Of a stretch of DNA of 42,379 bases, positions 23,592-32,598 are shown piece by piece. The DNA is taken from positions 1 to 42,379 of the forward strand of contig DKJZ01000054.1 in the NCBI GenBank assembly GCA_002454975.1, in the 5' to 3' direction. The first letter of the stretch is position 1; every line of letters begins with the position of its first letter. This DNA is from Hylemonella sp. UBA6679 (GTDB taxonomy: Bacteria; Pseudomonadota; Gammaproteobacteria; Burkholderiales; Burkholderiaceae_C). The position numbers and the translations under genes are program-made. The notes under the pieces were generated by a model that made no database searches, had not been told where the DNA came from, and saw nothing but the letters and a program-made list of their open reading frames with translations.

Positions 23592-24803
23592 TCAGCGCAC
23601 CCAGGTGTTCATCTGGATGATGGGCAGCAGCACGGCCAGCACGATGAGCATGACCATCAGGCCCATGGCCACAATGAGCAGGGGCTCGAGCAGGGTGGCG
23701 AGTTGCAGGGCGCGGCGTTGCACGTCGTTGCCCAGTTGGCGGGCGGCGCGTTGCAGCATGTCGGGCAGTTGCCCGGTATGCTCGCCCAGGCGGGCGAACA
23801 TGCCCAGCAGGCCCGGAAAACGCGGGTGTTGGGCCAGTGCGGCGGCCAGGGGCGCGCCTTCTCGCACCAGCACCAAGGCCTGCAGGGCGTCACCACGCAT
23901 GGCGCGGTTGTTGAGGGTTTGGGCTGCGGCTTGCAGGGCTTTAAGAATAGGTACGCCCGCCGCGCTCAGCATGGCCAGCGTGGACGCAAAACGCGCTGCG
24001 TTGTAGCCGCGGGCCAAGCGCCCCAGCACTGGCAGGCGTAAAAAAGCGGCATCCAGCGTCTGGCGTGGCCCGTCTTGCCGGTACAGGGTGGCAAAGCCCG
24101 CCGCAGCGGCCAGCATCAGCAACAGCAGCCACCAGCCGTGTTCACGCACCAGCGCACTGGCGCCCAGCATGGCCACCGTGAGCCAAGGCAGGGTGCGCTG
24201 CGTGCCAGAGAACACGCTGGCGACTTGGGGCACCACGTAGGTCATCAAAAACACCACGATGAGCACCGCCACCAGCGAGACGATGGCTGGGTAGAGTGCC
24301 GCGCCCAGCAGCTTGGCTTGCAAGGCCTGTTGTTCTTCGAGGTCGTCGGCCAAGCGTTCCAGCACCAAGCCGAGCTGGCCGCTTTGCTCGCCGGCAGAAA
24401 TCACGGCGCGGTAGATGTCTGAAAACTCGCGCGGGTGCTGTGCCAGGGCCGCGCCAAAGGTGGCGCCGGCATTGACCTCGCTGCGCAACTGCCCCAGCAG
24501 CTGGGCCAGGGCGGGTGTGTCGGCCTCTTCGGCCAGGGAGGTTAACGCGCGTTCCAGCGGCAGGCCGGCACTGACCAAGCCAGCGAGTTGCCGGGTCCAA
24601 ACCGCCAGCGCGGTGCGCCCCATGAGCTTGCGCGGAGCAAACAAGCCTGGCGCGGCGCTTTCGCTCGCGCTGGCCTTGACTTCTAAAGGGATGAGCGACT
24701 GCGCGCGCAATTGGTGGCGTGCCGCCTTGAGGCTGTCGGCCTCCAGCACGCCGCGGCGGGTTTGTCCCTGGGGGTCAATGGCTTGGTAGGCGTAGCTGGG
24801 CAT
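23592..24803 (-). CDS. gspF: Type II secretion inner-membrane platform protein GspF
   Basis: GspF is the polytopic inner-membrane platform of the type II secretion system and works with the ATPase GspE. The 403 residues start MPSYAYQAIDPQGQTRRGVLEADS, the family N-terminus, and contain two homologous helical domains (about 70-190 and 270-390), each followed by membrane segments (for example IVSLVAVLIVVFLMTYVVPQV). FTRQLA-like WTRQLAGLVSAGLPLERAL and GVPILKALQAAA mark the repeats. It ends with the usual VLLPIIQMNTWVR. It is the last gsp gene, 3 nt after gspE. Confidence 0.96.
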   Translation of the reverse strand: MPSYAYQAIDPQGQTRRGVLEADSLKAARHQLRAQSLIPLEVKASASESAAPGLFAPRKLMGRTALAVWTRQLAGLVSAGLPLERALTSLAEEADTPALAQLLGQLRSEVNAGATFGAALAQHPREFSDIYRAVISAGEQSGQLGLVLERLADDLEEQQALQAKLLGAALYPAIVSLVAVLIVVFLMTYVVPQVASVFSGTQRTLPWLTVAMLGASALVREHGWWLLLLMLAAAAGFATLYRQDGPRQTLDAAFLRLPVLGRLARGYNAARFASTLAMLSAAGVPILKALQAAAQTLNNRAMRGDALQALVLVREGAPLAAALAQHPRFPGLLGMFARLGEHTGQLPDMLQRAARQLGNDVQRRALQLATLLEPLLIVAMGLMVMLIVLAVLLPIIQMNTWVR

Positions 24804-24806
24804 GGC

Positions 24807-26195
24807 TCAGTCACGCGTGACGCGCACCAGCTCTTCGCGTGTGGTGATGCCTGTCTGCACCAGCCGCTGCCCGTCATCGCGCATGAGCACCATGCCAGCT
24901 GCGAGAGCCGCGGCGCGCAGCTCGGCCTCGGAGGCTTGTTGGTGGATGAGGTCACGCAGGTGGTCATCGGCCTGCAGCAGCTCAAAAATACCGGTGCGGC
25001 CCTGGTAGCCCGAGTGCGCGCACAGCTCGCAGCCAGCGCCTTGGCAGGCGGTGCAGGTTTTGCGCACCAGACGCTGGGCCAACACACCCAAGAGCGAGGA
25101 GCTGAGCAAAAACGGCTCCACGCCCATGTCGGTCAAGCGGGTGATGGCGCTGGCCGCGTCGTTGGTGTGTAAGGTGGCCAGCACCAGGTGGCCAGTGAGC
25201 GAAGCCTGGATGGCGATTTGCGCGGTTTCAAAATCGCGAATCTCGCCAATCATGATGACATCGGGGTCTTGGCGCAGGATGGCGCGCAGGGCCTTGGCAA
25301 ACGTCAAATCAATCTTAGCGTTGACCTGGGTTTGCCCCACGCCTGCAAGCTCGTACTCAATCGGGTCTTCCACCGTCATGATGTTGCTGCTGTGCCCGTC
25401 CAGGCGGCTCAAGGCGGCGTACAGCGTGGTGGTTTTGCCCGAGCCGGTAGGACCGGTCACCAAAATAATGCCATGCGGCTGGTTGATCAGGTGCTCTAAA
25501 TTTGATAGCACCTGGCCCTGCATACCTATGGCCTCAAGGGTTAATTGACCTTGAGATTTATCGAGAAGACGCAACACCGCGCGCTCGCCATGCGCGCTGG
25601 GCAAAGTGCTCACCCGCACGTCCATGGCGCGCGTGCCGATGCGCAGCGAAATGCGCCCGTCTTGCGGCAGGCGCTTTTCTGAAATATCCAGCTCAGCCAT
25701 GATTTTCAGGCGCGAGATGAGTGCGGCGTGCAGTGCTCGGTTGGGTTGCACCACCTCGCGCAGCGTACCATCCACACGAAACCTCACCACCGAATGGCGC
25801 TCGTAAGGTTCGATGTGGATGTCGCTCGCCCCATCGCGCGCGGCCTGCGTGAGCAGCGCATTGAGCATGCGGATGATGGGCGCATCGTCCATGGTCTCGA
25901 GCAGGTCTTCCACCGCGGGCAGCTCTTGCATCATGCGGGTGAGGTCGGCGTCGCTCTGCACCTCGCCAATGACGGTGGCTGCACTGCTGTCGCTTTGCGA
26001 GTAAGCGGTGTTGATGCGCTGCTGCAGCTCTGCAGCGCTGAGCTGCGCGATGTGCTGCACCGCGTGCACCCGCGTGACCTCGGCCAGCGCCTGGAGCTCG
26101 CTGCCCGGGTGCAGCCACAGGGTTGATGACTGCGCGTCATCCTCCAGCAGCACCTGGTGGGTGCGCGCGTAAGCGTAGGGCAGGGGGTAACGCAT
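24807..26195 (-). CDS. gspE: Type II secretion ATPase GspE
   Basis: GspE is the cytoplasmic hexameric ATPase that powers pseudopilus assembly. The 462 residues show GASDIHIEPYERHSVVRFRVDG, Walker A GPTGSGKTTTLY, the aspartate box, Walker B region DPDVIMIGEIRDFETA, and HTNDAASAITRLTDMG. The zinc-binding tetracysteine is present as C381xxC384 and C389xxC392, but the two pairs are only four residues apart where I recall about 30 in classical GspE, so the zinc loop is much reduced. An 8-bp inverted repeat with an AT-rich centre lies in the gene at 25488-25514. Confidence 0.96.
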   Translation of the reverse strand: MRYPLPYAYARTHQVLLEDDAQSSTLWLHPGSELQALAEVTRVHAVQHIAQLSAAELQQRINTAYSQSDSSAATVIGEVQSDADLTRMMQELPAVEDLLETMDDAPIIRMLNALLTQAARDGASDIHIEPYERHSVVRFRVDGTLREVVQPNRALHAALISRLKIMAELDISEKRLPQDGRISLRIGTRAMDVRVSTLPSAHGERAVLRLLDKSQGQLTLEAIGMQGQVLSNLEHLINQPHGIILVTGPTGSGKTTTLYAALSRLDGHSSNIMTVEDPIEYELAGVGQTQVNAKIDLTFAKALRAILRQDPDVIMIGEIRDFETAQIAIQASLTGHLVLATLHTNDAASAITRLTDMGVEPFLLSSSLLGVLAQRLVRKTCTACQGAGCELCAHSGYQGRTGIFELLQADDHLRDLIHQQASEAELRAAALAAGMVLMRDDGQRLVQTGITTREELVRVTRD

Positions 26196-26199
26196 GGGT

Positions 26200-28335
26200 T
26201 CAGCGGCCGGCGGGGGCGAGAGACGCGCCAGAGTTGTTCGCAGTTGGCAGTGCAGCAGGCTGGGGTGTGGGCTGCACGGCTGGGGCGCGGCCTTCAGCCG
26301 CTGGCAGCACGGGCGCGCTGTTGATCGGGAAAATCTGGCTGGGCTGGGGCTGCGAGCTTTGCTGGGCGCCGCGCATTTGCTCGTAGCGGCCCTGCGACAG
26401 CGCCTCGATGCTGGCCGCGTCGCGCACCACCACCGGGCGCAAGAACACCATCAGGTTGGTCTTTTTGCGGGCGCGTGTTTCGCTCTTGAAGAGATTGCCA
26501 AAAATCGGCATGTCGGCCAGGCCGGGCACCTTGTCTTGGTTGCCCGAGTACTCGTCTTGCAGCAGGCCACCAAGCACCACCACCGAGCCGTCATCGACCA
26601 GCACGTTGGACTCGATGGAGCGCTTGTTGGTGGTGATCCCGCTGGGCGATAGCAAGGTGGTTTTGTCCACGCTGGAGACTTCTTGGAAGATCTGCAGCCG
26701 CACCGTGCCGTTCTCGCTGATTTGCGGCTTGACGCGCAGGGTCAGGCCCACGTCTTTGCGCTCGATGGTTTGAAACGGGTTGACCGCGCCACTGCCGCCC
26801 ACATTGGCGTTGGTGTATTGGCCGGTGAGAAAGGGCACGTTTTGGCCCACCACGATCTTGGCTTCTTCGTTGTCCAGCGTGAGCAAGTTGGGTGTGGACA
26901 GCACATTGCCGTCGCCGCTTTGCTCGAGCAAGCGGCCCAAAAAGCCCAGCACATACACGCCGTTGATGTTTTGCGCAGCGCCCACATTCAGGCCCGGCGC
27001 TGGGCTGGTGGCCCCCTGGGCCAGGTTGACGATGTTGCGCCCGCCGGCCCCAAAGTTGGTGCCGAGCAAGCCCACGGTGGCGTCGCCTGCTTTGCCAATG
27101 GGCCCCTGCCACTGAATGCCAAATTCAGCCGCCCGGTCGGCGTTGACCTCGGCAATCAAACTCTCCACAAACACCTGTGAGCGGCGTGCATCGAGCTTGT
27201 CGATCACCGCGCGCAGTTGCCGGTACTGTGGTTCAGGCGCGGTGATGATGAGCGAGTTGGTCGAGGGGTCGGCCTGCACCTGCCCACCACCTTGCAAGGC
27301 CGCGCCGGTGCTGGTGCTGCCAAAGCTCGCACCCGGCGTGCTCAGCGGGGCCGAGGCGCTGCCTGACAAGCCCGGTGAGCCCGCCGTGCCCGAGAACCCA
27401 GGGGTGCTGGTGGGGCTGGTGGCCTGGCCAGTGAGGATGGCGCGCAGGGTCGCGGCCAGCTTGGTGGCATCGGCGTTTTTCAGGTACACCACGTGGATGT
27501 TGCCGCTGGCCTGGCTGCCTGCGGTGGGCTGGTCGAGCTTGTCGATGAGCGATTTGGCCAAGGCCAGGCGCGCTGGGTTGGCTGCCCGAACAATCAGGGC
27601 GTTGGCCCGCGGCTCAGCCAGCACCGTGGTTTTGAAGCTGCCATCGGGGGTGCTTGGTGTGCCCGGTACGCCAGGGGCGTTGCCAGGCTCGAGCAGGCGG
27701 GTGACCAGGGCTGCCAAGTCAGAGGCAATGGCGTGCTTGAGCGGCATGATCTCCAGGTCGCTGCCATTGGCCATGTCCATGGCCGCCACAATGCGCGCGA
27801 TGCGCTGCAAGTTGTCGGCGTAATCGGTGATCACCAGGGTGTTGTTGCCCGGGTTGTGGTTGATGGTGTTGTTGGGGCTGATGAGCGGGCGCAGCACGGG
27901 CACCAAGTTGCCCGCGTTTTCGTGGTTGAGCTTGAAGATTTGCGTGAGGATTTGGGTGTTGCCCGGCGTGCTCGCGCCAGCTGCCACCACCCCGGTTTGC
28001 AGCTTGGCATCGGCCTCAGGCACCACCTTGAGCAGCCCGCCCGACTCCACCACCGCAAAACCTTGCAAGCGCAGCACATGGAGGTATTGGTTGTAAGCCG
28101 TGGTCGTGGGCACGGGCTGGTCGGTGCTCAGGTTCAGGGTGCCTTTGACGCGCGGGTCCACCACCACCTGTTTGCCCGTGATGCTGCCCATGGCGCGCGA
28201 GACCGCCTCAATCTCAGCGTTGACAAAGTTCAGCGTCACTGGGCCGCCCGGTTTGTCTTGGTTCAAACCTGGGGTTTGCGCCCACACAGCAGAGCACAAG
28301 AGCAGGCCAGGGGTGAGTCGTTGGAGAAAGCGCAT
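26200..28335 (-). CDS. gspD: Type II secretion outer-membrane secretin GspD
   Basis: GspD forms the outer-membrane channel through which folded proteins leave. The 711-residue protein has a signal peptide (residues 1-19, cleaved after VWA), an N0 domain (VTLNFVNAEIEAVSRAMG), N1-N3 repeats (TQIFKLNHENAGNLVPVLRPL, NSLIITAPEPQYRQLRAVIDKLD), and the secretin domain (PFLTGQYTN, ERKDVGLTLRVKPQI, VVVLGGLLQDEYSGNQDKVPGLADMPIFGNLF). A G/S/T/P-rich low-complexity stretch (about residues 300-350) interrupts the N3 domain, as in many secretins. The C-terminal Q/P/A-rich tail could be the pilotin-binding S domain. No pilotin gene is visible. Confidence 0.97.
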   Translation of the reverse strand: MRFLQRLTPGLLLCSAVWAQTPGLNQDKPGGPVTLNFVNAEIEAVSRAMGSITGKQVVVDPRVKGTLNLSTDQPVPTTTAYNQYLHVLRLQGFAVVESGGLLKVVPEADAKLQTGVVAAGASTPGNTQILTQIFKLNHENAGNLVPVLRPLISPNNTINHNPGNNTLVITDYADNLQRIARIVAAMDMANGSDLEIMPLKHAIASDLAALVTRLLEPGNAPGVPGTPSTPDGSFKTTVLAEPRANALIVRAANPARLALAKSLIDKLDQPTAGSQASGNIHVVYLKNADATKLAATLRAILTGQATSPTSTPGFSGTAGSPGLSGSASAPLSTPGASFGSTSTGAALQGGGQVQADPSTNSLIITAPEPQYRQLRAVIDKLDARRSQVFVESLIAEVNADRAAEFGIQWQGPIGKAGDATVGLLGTNFGAGGRNIVNLAQGATSPAPGLNVGAAQNINGVYVLGFLGRLLEQSGDGNVLSTPNLLTLDNEEAKIVVGQNVPFLTGQYTNANVGGSGAVNPFQTIERKDVGLTLRVKPQISENGTVRLQIFQEVSSVDKTTLLSPSGITTNKRSIESNVLVDDGSVVVLGGLLQDEYSGNQDKVPGLADMPIFGNLFKSETRARKKTNLMVFLRPVVVRDAASIEALSQGRYEQMRGAQQSSQPQPSQIFPINSAPVLPAAEGRAPAVQPTPQPAALPTANNSGASLAPAGR

Positions 28336-28338
28336 GGG

Positions 28339-29148
28339 TCAGCCCAGGGTGATGAGGGAGCGCGCGCCAGTGCGCCGCCCCATGATGTTGAGAAGGTTGG
28401 CCAGTTCGGCTTCTTGCGCGGGCTCGGCCGTGGCTTGGCCGTTAAAGCGCAGCTTGTCCCCCACCCACTGCCCTTGGCCTTCGAGCTTGAGCGGCCCGTG
28501 CGAGGTGCTCAGGCTCAGGCGCGGCACGTCGCCGCCTTGCAGGGTCAGGGCGTAGCTGCCCATGGGGCGAATGGTGGTGAGCTGCGAGCTCAGCGCCGTG
28601 GCCTGCAGGGTGAGCGTGCCGGCCAGATGCCGCGCATGCGGGGTGATGTTGAGCGCTAGCGACTGGCTGCTGAGTTGGAGCGGCCCGCTGAGCTGCAGGG
28701 TGTTCCAAGGCGTGCCCAAGCCCGCCAGAAGTTGCGCGGGCCAGGTGCTGGGCTGATCCATCAGTTGCACGCGCAGCCCCCAGCCTTGCAGGCCCAAGCT
28801 GGGTTGGATGCGCAGTTCGAGCCCTTGGGGGGTGCAGCACGGAGCGTTAAGGCGAGCCACCAAGCCCGACCAGCTGGGCGCGATCTCCCAGTTCAAGCCG
28901 CCGGGCACGCGCATGGCCGTGCGGCTGCCCGCGCCACCGCTGAGCAGCAACTGCCCTGAGCCGCGCCACCAGCTGCCCTGGGTGTGGGTGAGTATCCAGC
29001 GCTGGCCGCTGGCAAGGCTGAGTGCATCGCCCACCCATCTGGCCGGTGCCAGCATGAGCACCGCCAACAAGGCACCCACGGCCGCACCCAGGCCACAGGC
29101 CAGGCGCAGGGCGCGGGTTGGTGTGAGGGTGTTGGCGTTTGGGCTCAT
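28339..29148 (-). CDS. gspN: Type II secretion protein GspN
   Basis: GspN is an accessory inner-membrane protein of some type II systems with a periplasmic domain; its exact role is unsettled. I use ATG 29148 (269 residues, MSPNANTLTPTRALRL), which overlaps the gspM stop by 4 nt; the frame is open 50 codons further but that is gspM in another phase. One membrane segment (about 15-38) is followed by a periplasmic region with WWRGSGQLLLSGG, GLNWEIAPSWSGL and a late GQWVGDKLRFNGQATAEP. These fit GspN. The call is supported by position between gspM and gspD. Confidence 0.88.
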   Translation of the reverse strand: MSPNANTLTPTRALRLACGLGAAVGALLAVLMLAPARWVGDALSLASGQRWILTHTQGSWWRGSGQLLLSGGAGSRTAMRVPGGLNWEIAPSWSGLVARLNAPCCTPQGLELRIQPSLGLQGWGLRVQLMDQPSTWPAQLLAGLGTPWNTLQLSGPLQLSSQSLALNITPHARHLAGTLTLQATALSSQLTTIRPMGSYALTLQGGDVPRLSLSTSHGPLKLEGQGQWVGDKLRFNGQATAEPAQEAELANLLNIMGRRTGARSLITLG

Positions 29149-29690
29149 GGTTGAGGCGCCAGGGTAAAGCTCACCTGGCCAGACCAGGTGCTTGGGTTGC
29201 CACCTGTCCCCGTTAGGTTGCCACCCACACCAGCCGAGCTGGCGCTGAGTTTGCCGCCATCGGGCTGGAGCTGAACCTTGTCCAGGGCCTGCAGCCATGC
29301 GGCCAGGTTCTGTGCGGGCACGGCTTTCAAGGCCACTTGTGCTTGGGTGCCCTGCACCTCGAGCTTGGCCCCATCTCCGAGGGCGGCCAGGCTGTGTTCA
29401 AGTTGGCTGCGCCGCTGCGCCAAGGGCACAGCGCTGCGCCCCTGCAAAGCTTGGGCTTGGGTTTGCATGCGTGCCATGCTGGCCAAGGACTCGTCCAGCG
29501 CGCGGTGCTTGCTAGGGGCTTGCGCCAGCACCTGCAGGGCCGGGGCCAGCCACAGCCACCACAGGCCACTGAGCAGCAGCAGGCCCATGGCCAGCTGCAA
29601 GCCTGTGCGTTCACGCGCTTGGAGCTGGCCCCAGCGTGTTTGAAGCTTGTGTGTGAAGACTTGCCAGCCCGTGGGTTTGGTGCGGTTCAT
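29145..29690 (-). CDS. gspM: Type II secretion protein GspM
   Basis: GspM is a bitopic inner-membrane protein that pairs with GspL in the assembly platform. The chosen start, ATG 29690, gives 181 residues (MNRTKPTGWQVFTHKLQ) and overlaps the gspL stop by 4 nt. The family hallmark RWGQLQARERTGLQLAMGLLLLSGLWWLWLAP is here (membrane segment about residues 28-48), followed by a coiled region and a ferredoxin-like periplasmic domain ending SFTLAPQP. The family is poorly conserved in sequence; topology and position decide. Confidence 0.9.
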   Translation of the reverse strand: MNRTKPTGWQVFTHKLQTRWGQLQARERTGLQLAMGLLLLSGLWWLWLAPALQVLAQAPSKHRALDESLASMARMQTQAQALQGRSAVPLAQRRSQLEHSLAALGDGAKLEVQGTQAQVALKAVPAQNLAAWLQALDKVQLQPDGGKLSASSAGVGGNLTGTGGNPSTWSGQVSFTLAPQP

Positions 29691-30868
29691 GGTGACCCTC
29701 CGCGTAACACCCAATCACCACCGGCCAGCACCTCGGCTTGAACGCCTGCCGCCTTGAGCGCAGCCTGCAGGCTGCGGGTTTGCCCAGCATCCAGCGATAA
29801 GCCTTGCCAGCGCACCTCGGGGCCAGAAAACACCAGGCCGCTCAAGCGCGCCTCGGGCGCTGTGCGTGCCAGCGTGTCGAGCGCGAGCTTGAGATGAGCC
29901 GACTGCCCTTGCTGCAGCAGGGCCAGCGAGCGGGCCATTTGCAGCGGCGCATCCACCACCAGCTGAACCTCAGGAAAAGTGGCTTGCAGCAGCTGTGCGC
30001 TTTGTGTGTGTTTGGCCTTGAGGGCCGCGTTTTCTTCACGGGCCAACCAGCCCACACCCAGCAAGTTGATGCCCACAAGCAAGCCCAGCGCGACCCGCGC
30101 AGGCCGCCAGGCGCGGGTCTGCCACACATCAGCCAGCGCGCGGCCCAGGCGCTTTTGCCAGCGCATGCGCCGCGACAGGGCCAGGCTGTGCTGCGCCAAA
30201 TTCAAGGGCGAGCTTGCAGCGGCCAGCAGGCGTTGTGCAGGGGTTTGCAGCTCTACCGTGAGGCTGGTTTTTTGTTGGGCTGGTGCGACTTGGCCAGCCT
30301 CGGCCAAGACGCGCAAAGGCGTTTGCGTCAGCATGAAACGCCATGCGCTGTCGGTGGCTGGCAGACTCAGTACGCCATGCGGGTGGGTCAGCACCACCTG
30401 CGCTTGCGGGTCATCCAAGGCGTGCAAGGTGAGCTGGGCTGTGGGGCTCAAAGCGGGCACCAGGCGGGTGACTGGGCAGCCTTGGGTCTCCAGCAACTGA
30501 AGCGCTTGGCGCACGGGCGCCAGTTGGCACACCGCCACCAGCAGGGCGTCGTCGGTGTGCTCGAAGGTAGCCAGGTGGCATGCGTCGGGGTCGTCGAGCA
30601 GCTGCTCTTCCATCAACCCAAACAAGGCCGCGCGCAGCCGCGCAGGATCTCGCCCCGCATGGCGACGCACACTTGGGGGCAAGCTCACCACATGCCACGA
30701 CAAGGTGCTGGCTGGCAGCACCCCCACCACCTCGGTGGCGCTGGGCAGCATGTCGGCAGTGCAGCGGCCTTGGCGGCTCAGGCTCACGCCGTCCTGGCTC
30801 AGCACATGCAAGAGCTCGGGGCGTGGGCTGTGCAGGGCCGCGGTCAGATCAACGATGAGGGTAGACAT
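29687..30868 (-). CDS. gspL: Type II secretion protein GspL
   Basis: GspL bridges the ATPase GspE in the cytoplasm and GspM in the membrane. The 393 residues show an actin-like cytoplasmic domain (about 1-235; VVGVLPASTLSWHVVSLP, RLRAALFGLMEEQLLDDP), a single membrane segment (about 258-275, VALGLLVGINLLGVGWLA), and a periplasmic ferredoxin-like domain near the end. It begins at ATG 30868, 1 nt after the gspK stop. The layout and gene order fit GspL well. Confidence 0.93.
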   Translation of the reverse strand: MSTLIVDLTAALHSPRPELLHVLSQDGVSLSRQGRCTADMLPSATEVVGVLPASTLSWHVVSLPPSVRRHAGRDPARLRAALFGLMEEQLLDDPDACHLATFEHTDDALLVAVCQLAPVRQALQLLETQGCPVTRLVPALSPTAQLTLHALDDPQAQVVLTHPHGVLSLPATDSAWRFMLTQTPLRVLAEAGQVAPAQQKTSLTVELQTPAQRLLAAASSPLNLAQHSLALSRRMRWQKRLGRALADVWQTRAWRPARVALGLLVGINLLGVGWLAREENAALKAKHTQSAQLLQATFPEVQLVVDAPLQMARSLALLQQGQSAHLKLALDTLARTAPEARLSGLVFSGPEVRWQGLSLDAGQTRSLQAALKAAGVQAEVLAGGDWVLRGGSP

Positions 30869-30869
30869 C

Positions 30870-31835
30870 TCATCGCGATTGTAGTGAGCCTTGATGACGC
30901 GATAAAACCTGTATTTGGGGGCCTTCTCGCTGCAAAATTGATAGCTGATCGACCGTCAGACCCCCCAGCCTGAGCTGCCCATGCACCTGAAAAAACCGGC
31001 TGGACACACCGAGTTGCACCGCCTCGCTGCCAGCTTGCGTTGTGCCACCACTGCCACCACTGCCACCCGCAGGGCTCAGGCGCAAAGCCTCATCGACGGT
31101 TTTGAAGTGCGCCAGGGCGCGTTGCCGCACCAAGCTTTGGGCACCGGCCAAATCCAGTCCTGGGAGCGCTGCCACGAGCACCTCGGGCGCGGCGGTGTTG
31201 ACGTTGACCGCGGTGCGCGCAGGCAGCCACGTGACCCAGGCCGAGAGGGTTTGTAGCCTTTGGGCTGACACGCCCAAGTGGCGCAGGTCTTGCAGCTGCT
31301 GGGGCCACAGCGCGCCTTGCCCAGCCGCACTGGCTTGGAGTTGCAGGCACAGTTGCACCAGCTCGGTCTCGGGCAGCCCAAGCAGCCGCCACAAGCGCTC
31401 AAAACTCTGAAAATCAGACGCAGACAGTTTCTTGTCTTTGATCAAGTTAAACGCATTGAGGCGGCTTTGCAGGTCGGTGATGCGGCCCGATAAAAACGCG
31501 TCTTCGATCTCTGGGGCGTCGTTGGCGCGGCCATCGAGGTTCAGAAAACTGCTGAGCTTGGCTTCTTGCAGGGTCAAGGCCCAGGGCTCAGACAGGTGGT
31601 CCACGGTGCCCGCGTTGGCGTCTTCGCGCAGCACCAGGCGCGCCCAGTCCAGCGCGCCCAACAAGACCCAGGCCATTTGCTGCTGGGTGCGCTGCGCACG
31701 CTCCACGCTGACCTGGCGCCACTGCTGCCAGGCCGCCCCAGCTGCCAACGTGGCCACCAGTGCCACGGTGAGCATGGCCGTGAGCAGGGCAGCCCCTTGT
31801 TGAGGCTGGCTTGGACGTACTTTGCTGGGCCTCAT
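30870..31835 (-). CDS. gspK: Type II secretion minor pseudopilin GspK
   Basis: GspK caps the pseudopilus tip with GspI and GspJ. ATG 31835 gives 321 residues with a short leader and a prepilin site QQG/AALLTAMLTVALVATLAA. The +5 residue is T and not the usual E, which is typical of GspK. The large alpha domain (about 80-250) has AFLSGRITDLQSRLNAFNL and VNVNTAAPEVLVAALPGLD, both family features. A G/S-rich loop (GGSGGSGGT) occurs late. The upstream frame is open into gspJ, but the overlap ATGA fixes the start. The C-terminal codons include an AT-rich GATAGC word (30934-30945). Confidence 0.94.
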   Translation of the reverse strand: MRPSKVRPSQPQQGAALLTAMLTVALVATLAAGAAWQQWRQVSVERAQRTQQQMAWVLLGALDWARLVLREDANAGTVDHLSEPWALTLQEAKLSSFLNLDGRANDAPEIEDAFLSGRITDLQSRLNAFNLIKDKKLSASDFQSFERLWRLLGLPETELVQLCLQLQASAAGQGALWPQQLQDLRHLGVSAQRLQTLSAWVTWLPARTAVNVNTAAPEVLVAALPGLDLAGAQSLVRQRALAHFKTVDEALRLSPAGGSGGSGGTTQAGSEAVQLGVSSRFFQVHGQLRLGGLTVDQLSILQREGPQIQVLSRHQGSLQSR

Positions 31836-32596
31836 GAGCGCGCCCCTGCCAGCGTGGGGTTGACCCAGTCGGTGGTGAGCCGCCCGCCGCCTTGCACCGA
31901 GGCGGGCAGCGTGAGGATCAGGCGCACGCCTTCGGGGGCGGCGTTGTCTGCGTTGGCCTTGGTGTTTGTGGTGGTGTTTGTGTTGCCAGCCCCAGCCCCA
32001 GCCCCAGCCCCAGCAGAAGGCGCGGTGTTGTCGGGGGCGGCTTGTGTGTTGCCTGAAGACTGCGGGTTGACCCACACGCCGTCGCGTGCGACAAACACGG
32101 TCACCGCCGTCACCGGCATGAGGGGCACGATGGCCGTAGCACTTGGGGTGTCGGTGCCCAAAGAGGCGCTGGGGCTGTCTGGGCTTTGTGCCCACGCTTG
32201 GGCCGCTTGCCAGGCCTGGGCCAGCTCGGCCGAGCTGCGCACCGGGGGCGACTGCCAACGCACCCAAGTGCTTTGGCCTTGCACGTTGTGCGCGGCCCAA
32301 GCCACCACCAGCCAGCTTGGTTCTTGGCCCAAGGCGCTGCGCCGAACCAGCCGCAAGGCGCGGCCATCCCAAGCCACCGCGGCAGTTGGCTCGGGCGGCT
32401 GTTGCACCACCGCCTCGAGGTCGGTGCGCCACTGCGCCAGGGCGCTGCGCAGCACGCCCACATCGTCATTGCGTGCTTGCACCGCGGCTTGGGTGCGGGC
32501 CATGCTGTCCACGCCCTGCCAGCTCAGCACGGCGAGCACGGCCATGGCAGACAGCGCCACCAGCAACTCAACCAGGGTGAAGCCTTGTGGGCGCAT
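31832..32596 (-). CDS. gspJ: Type II secretion minor pseudopilin GspJ
   Basis: GspJ is a minor pseudopilin of the tip complex. The 254 residues begin with a very short leader and the prepilin site PQG/FTLVELLVALSAMAVLAVLSW. The body matches GspJ (QARNDDVGVLRSALAQWRTDLE, WDGRALRLVRRS, GVRLILTLPA). Between about residues 195 and 228 there is a low-complexity insertion (GAGAGAGAG then N/T repeats) encoded in part by a 6-bp repeat at 31986-32016, so the protein is longer than the 200 or so residues usual for the family. It overlaps gspK by 4 nt. Confidence 0.94.
   Translation of the reverse strand: MRPQGFTLVELLVALSAMAVLAVLSWQGVDSMARTQAAVQARNDDVGVLRSALAQWRTDLEAVVQQPPEPTAAVAWDGRALRLVRRSALGQEPSWLVVAWAAHNVQGQSTWVRWQSPPVRSSAELAQAWQAAQAWAQSPDSPSASLGTDTPSATAIVPLMPVTAVTVFVARDGVWVNPQSSGNTQAAPDNTAPSAGAGAGAGAGNTNTTTNTKANADNAAPEGVRLILTLPASVQGGGRLTTDWVNPTLAGARS
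31986..32016. repeat. CCCCAG hexanucleotide microsatellite in gspJ
   Basis: Four perfect CCCCAG units (31990-32013), flanked by partial units, encode alternating Gly-Ala on the minus strand. Changes in copy number would keep the frame and alter only loop length. Confidence 0.85.
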
Positions 32597-32598
32597 GC

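Noticed and set aside
27493..28659. 388-codon plus-strand frame across gspD and gspN
   Set aside because: Shadow of gspD; composition and lack of motifs indicate it is not coding.
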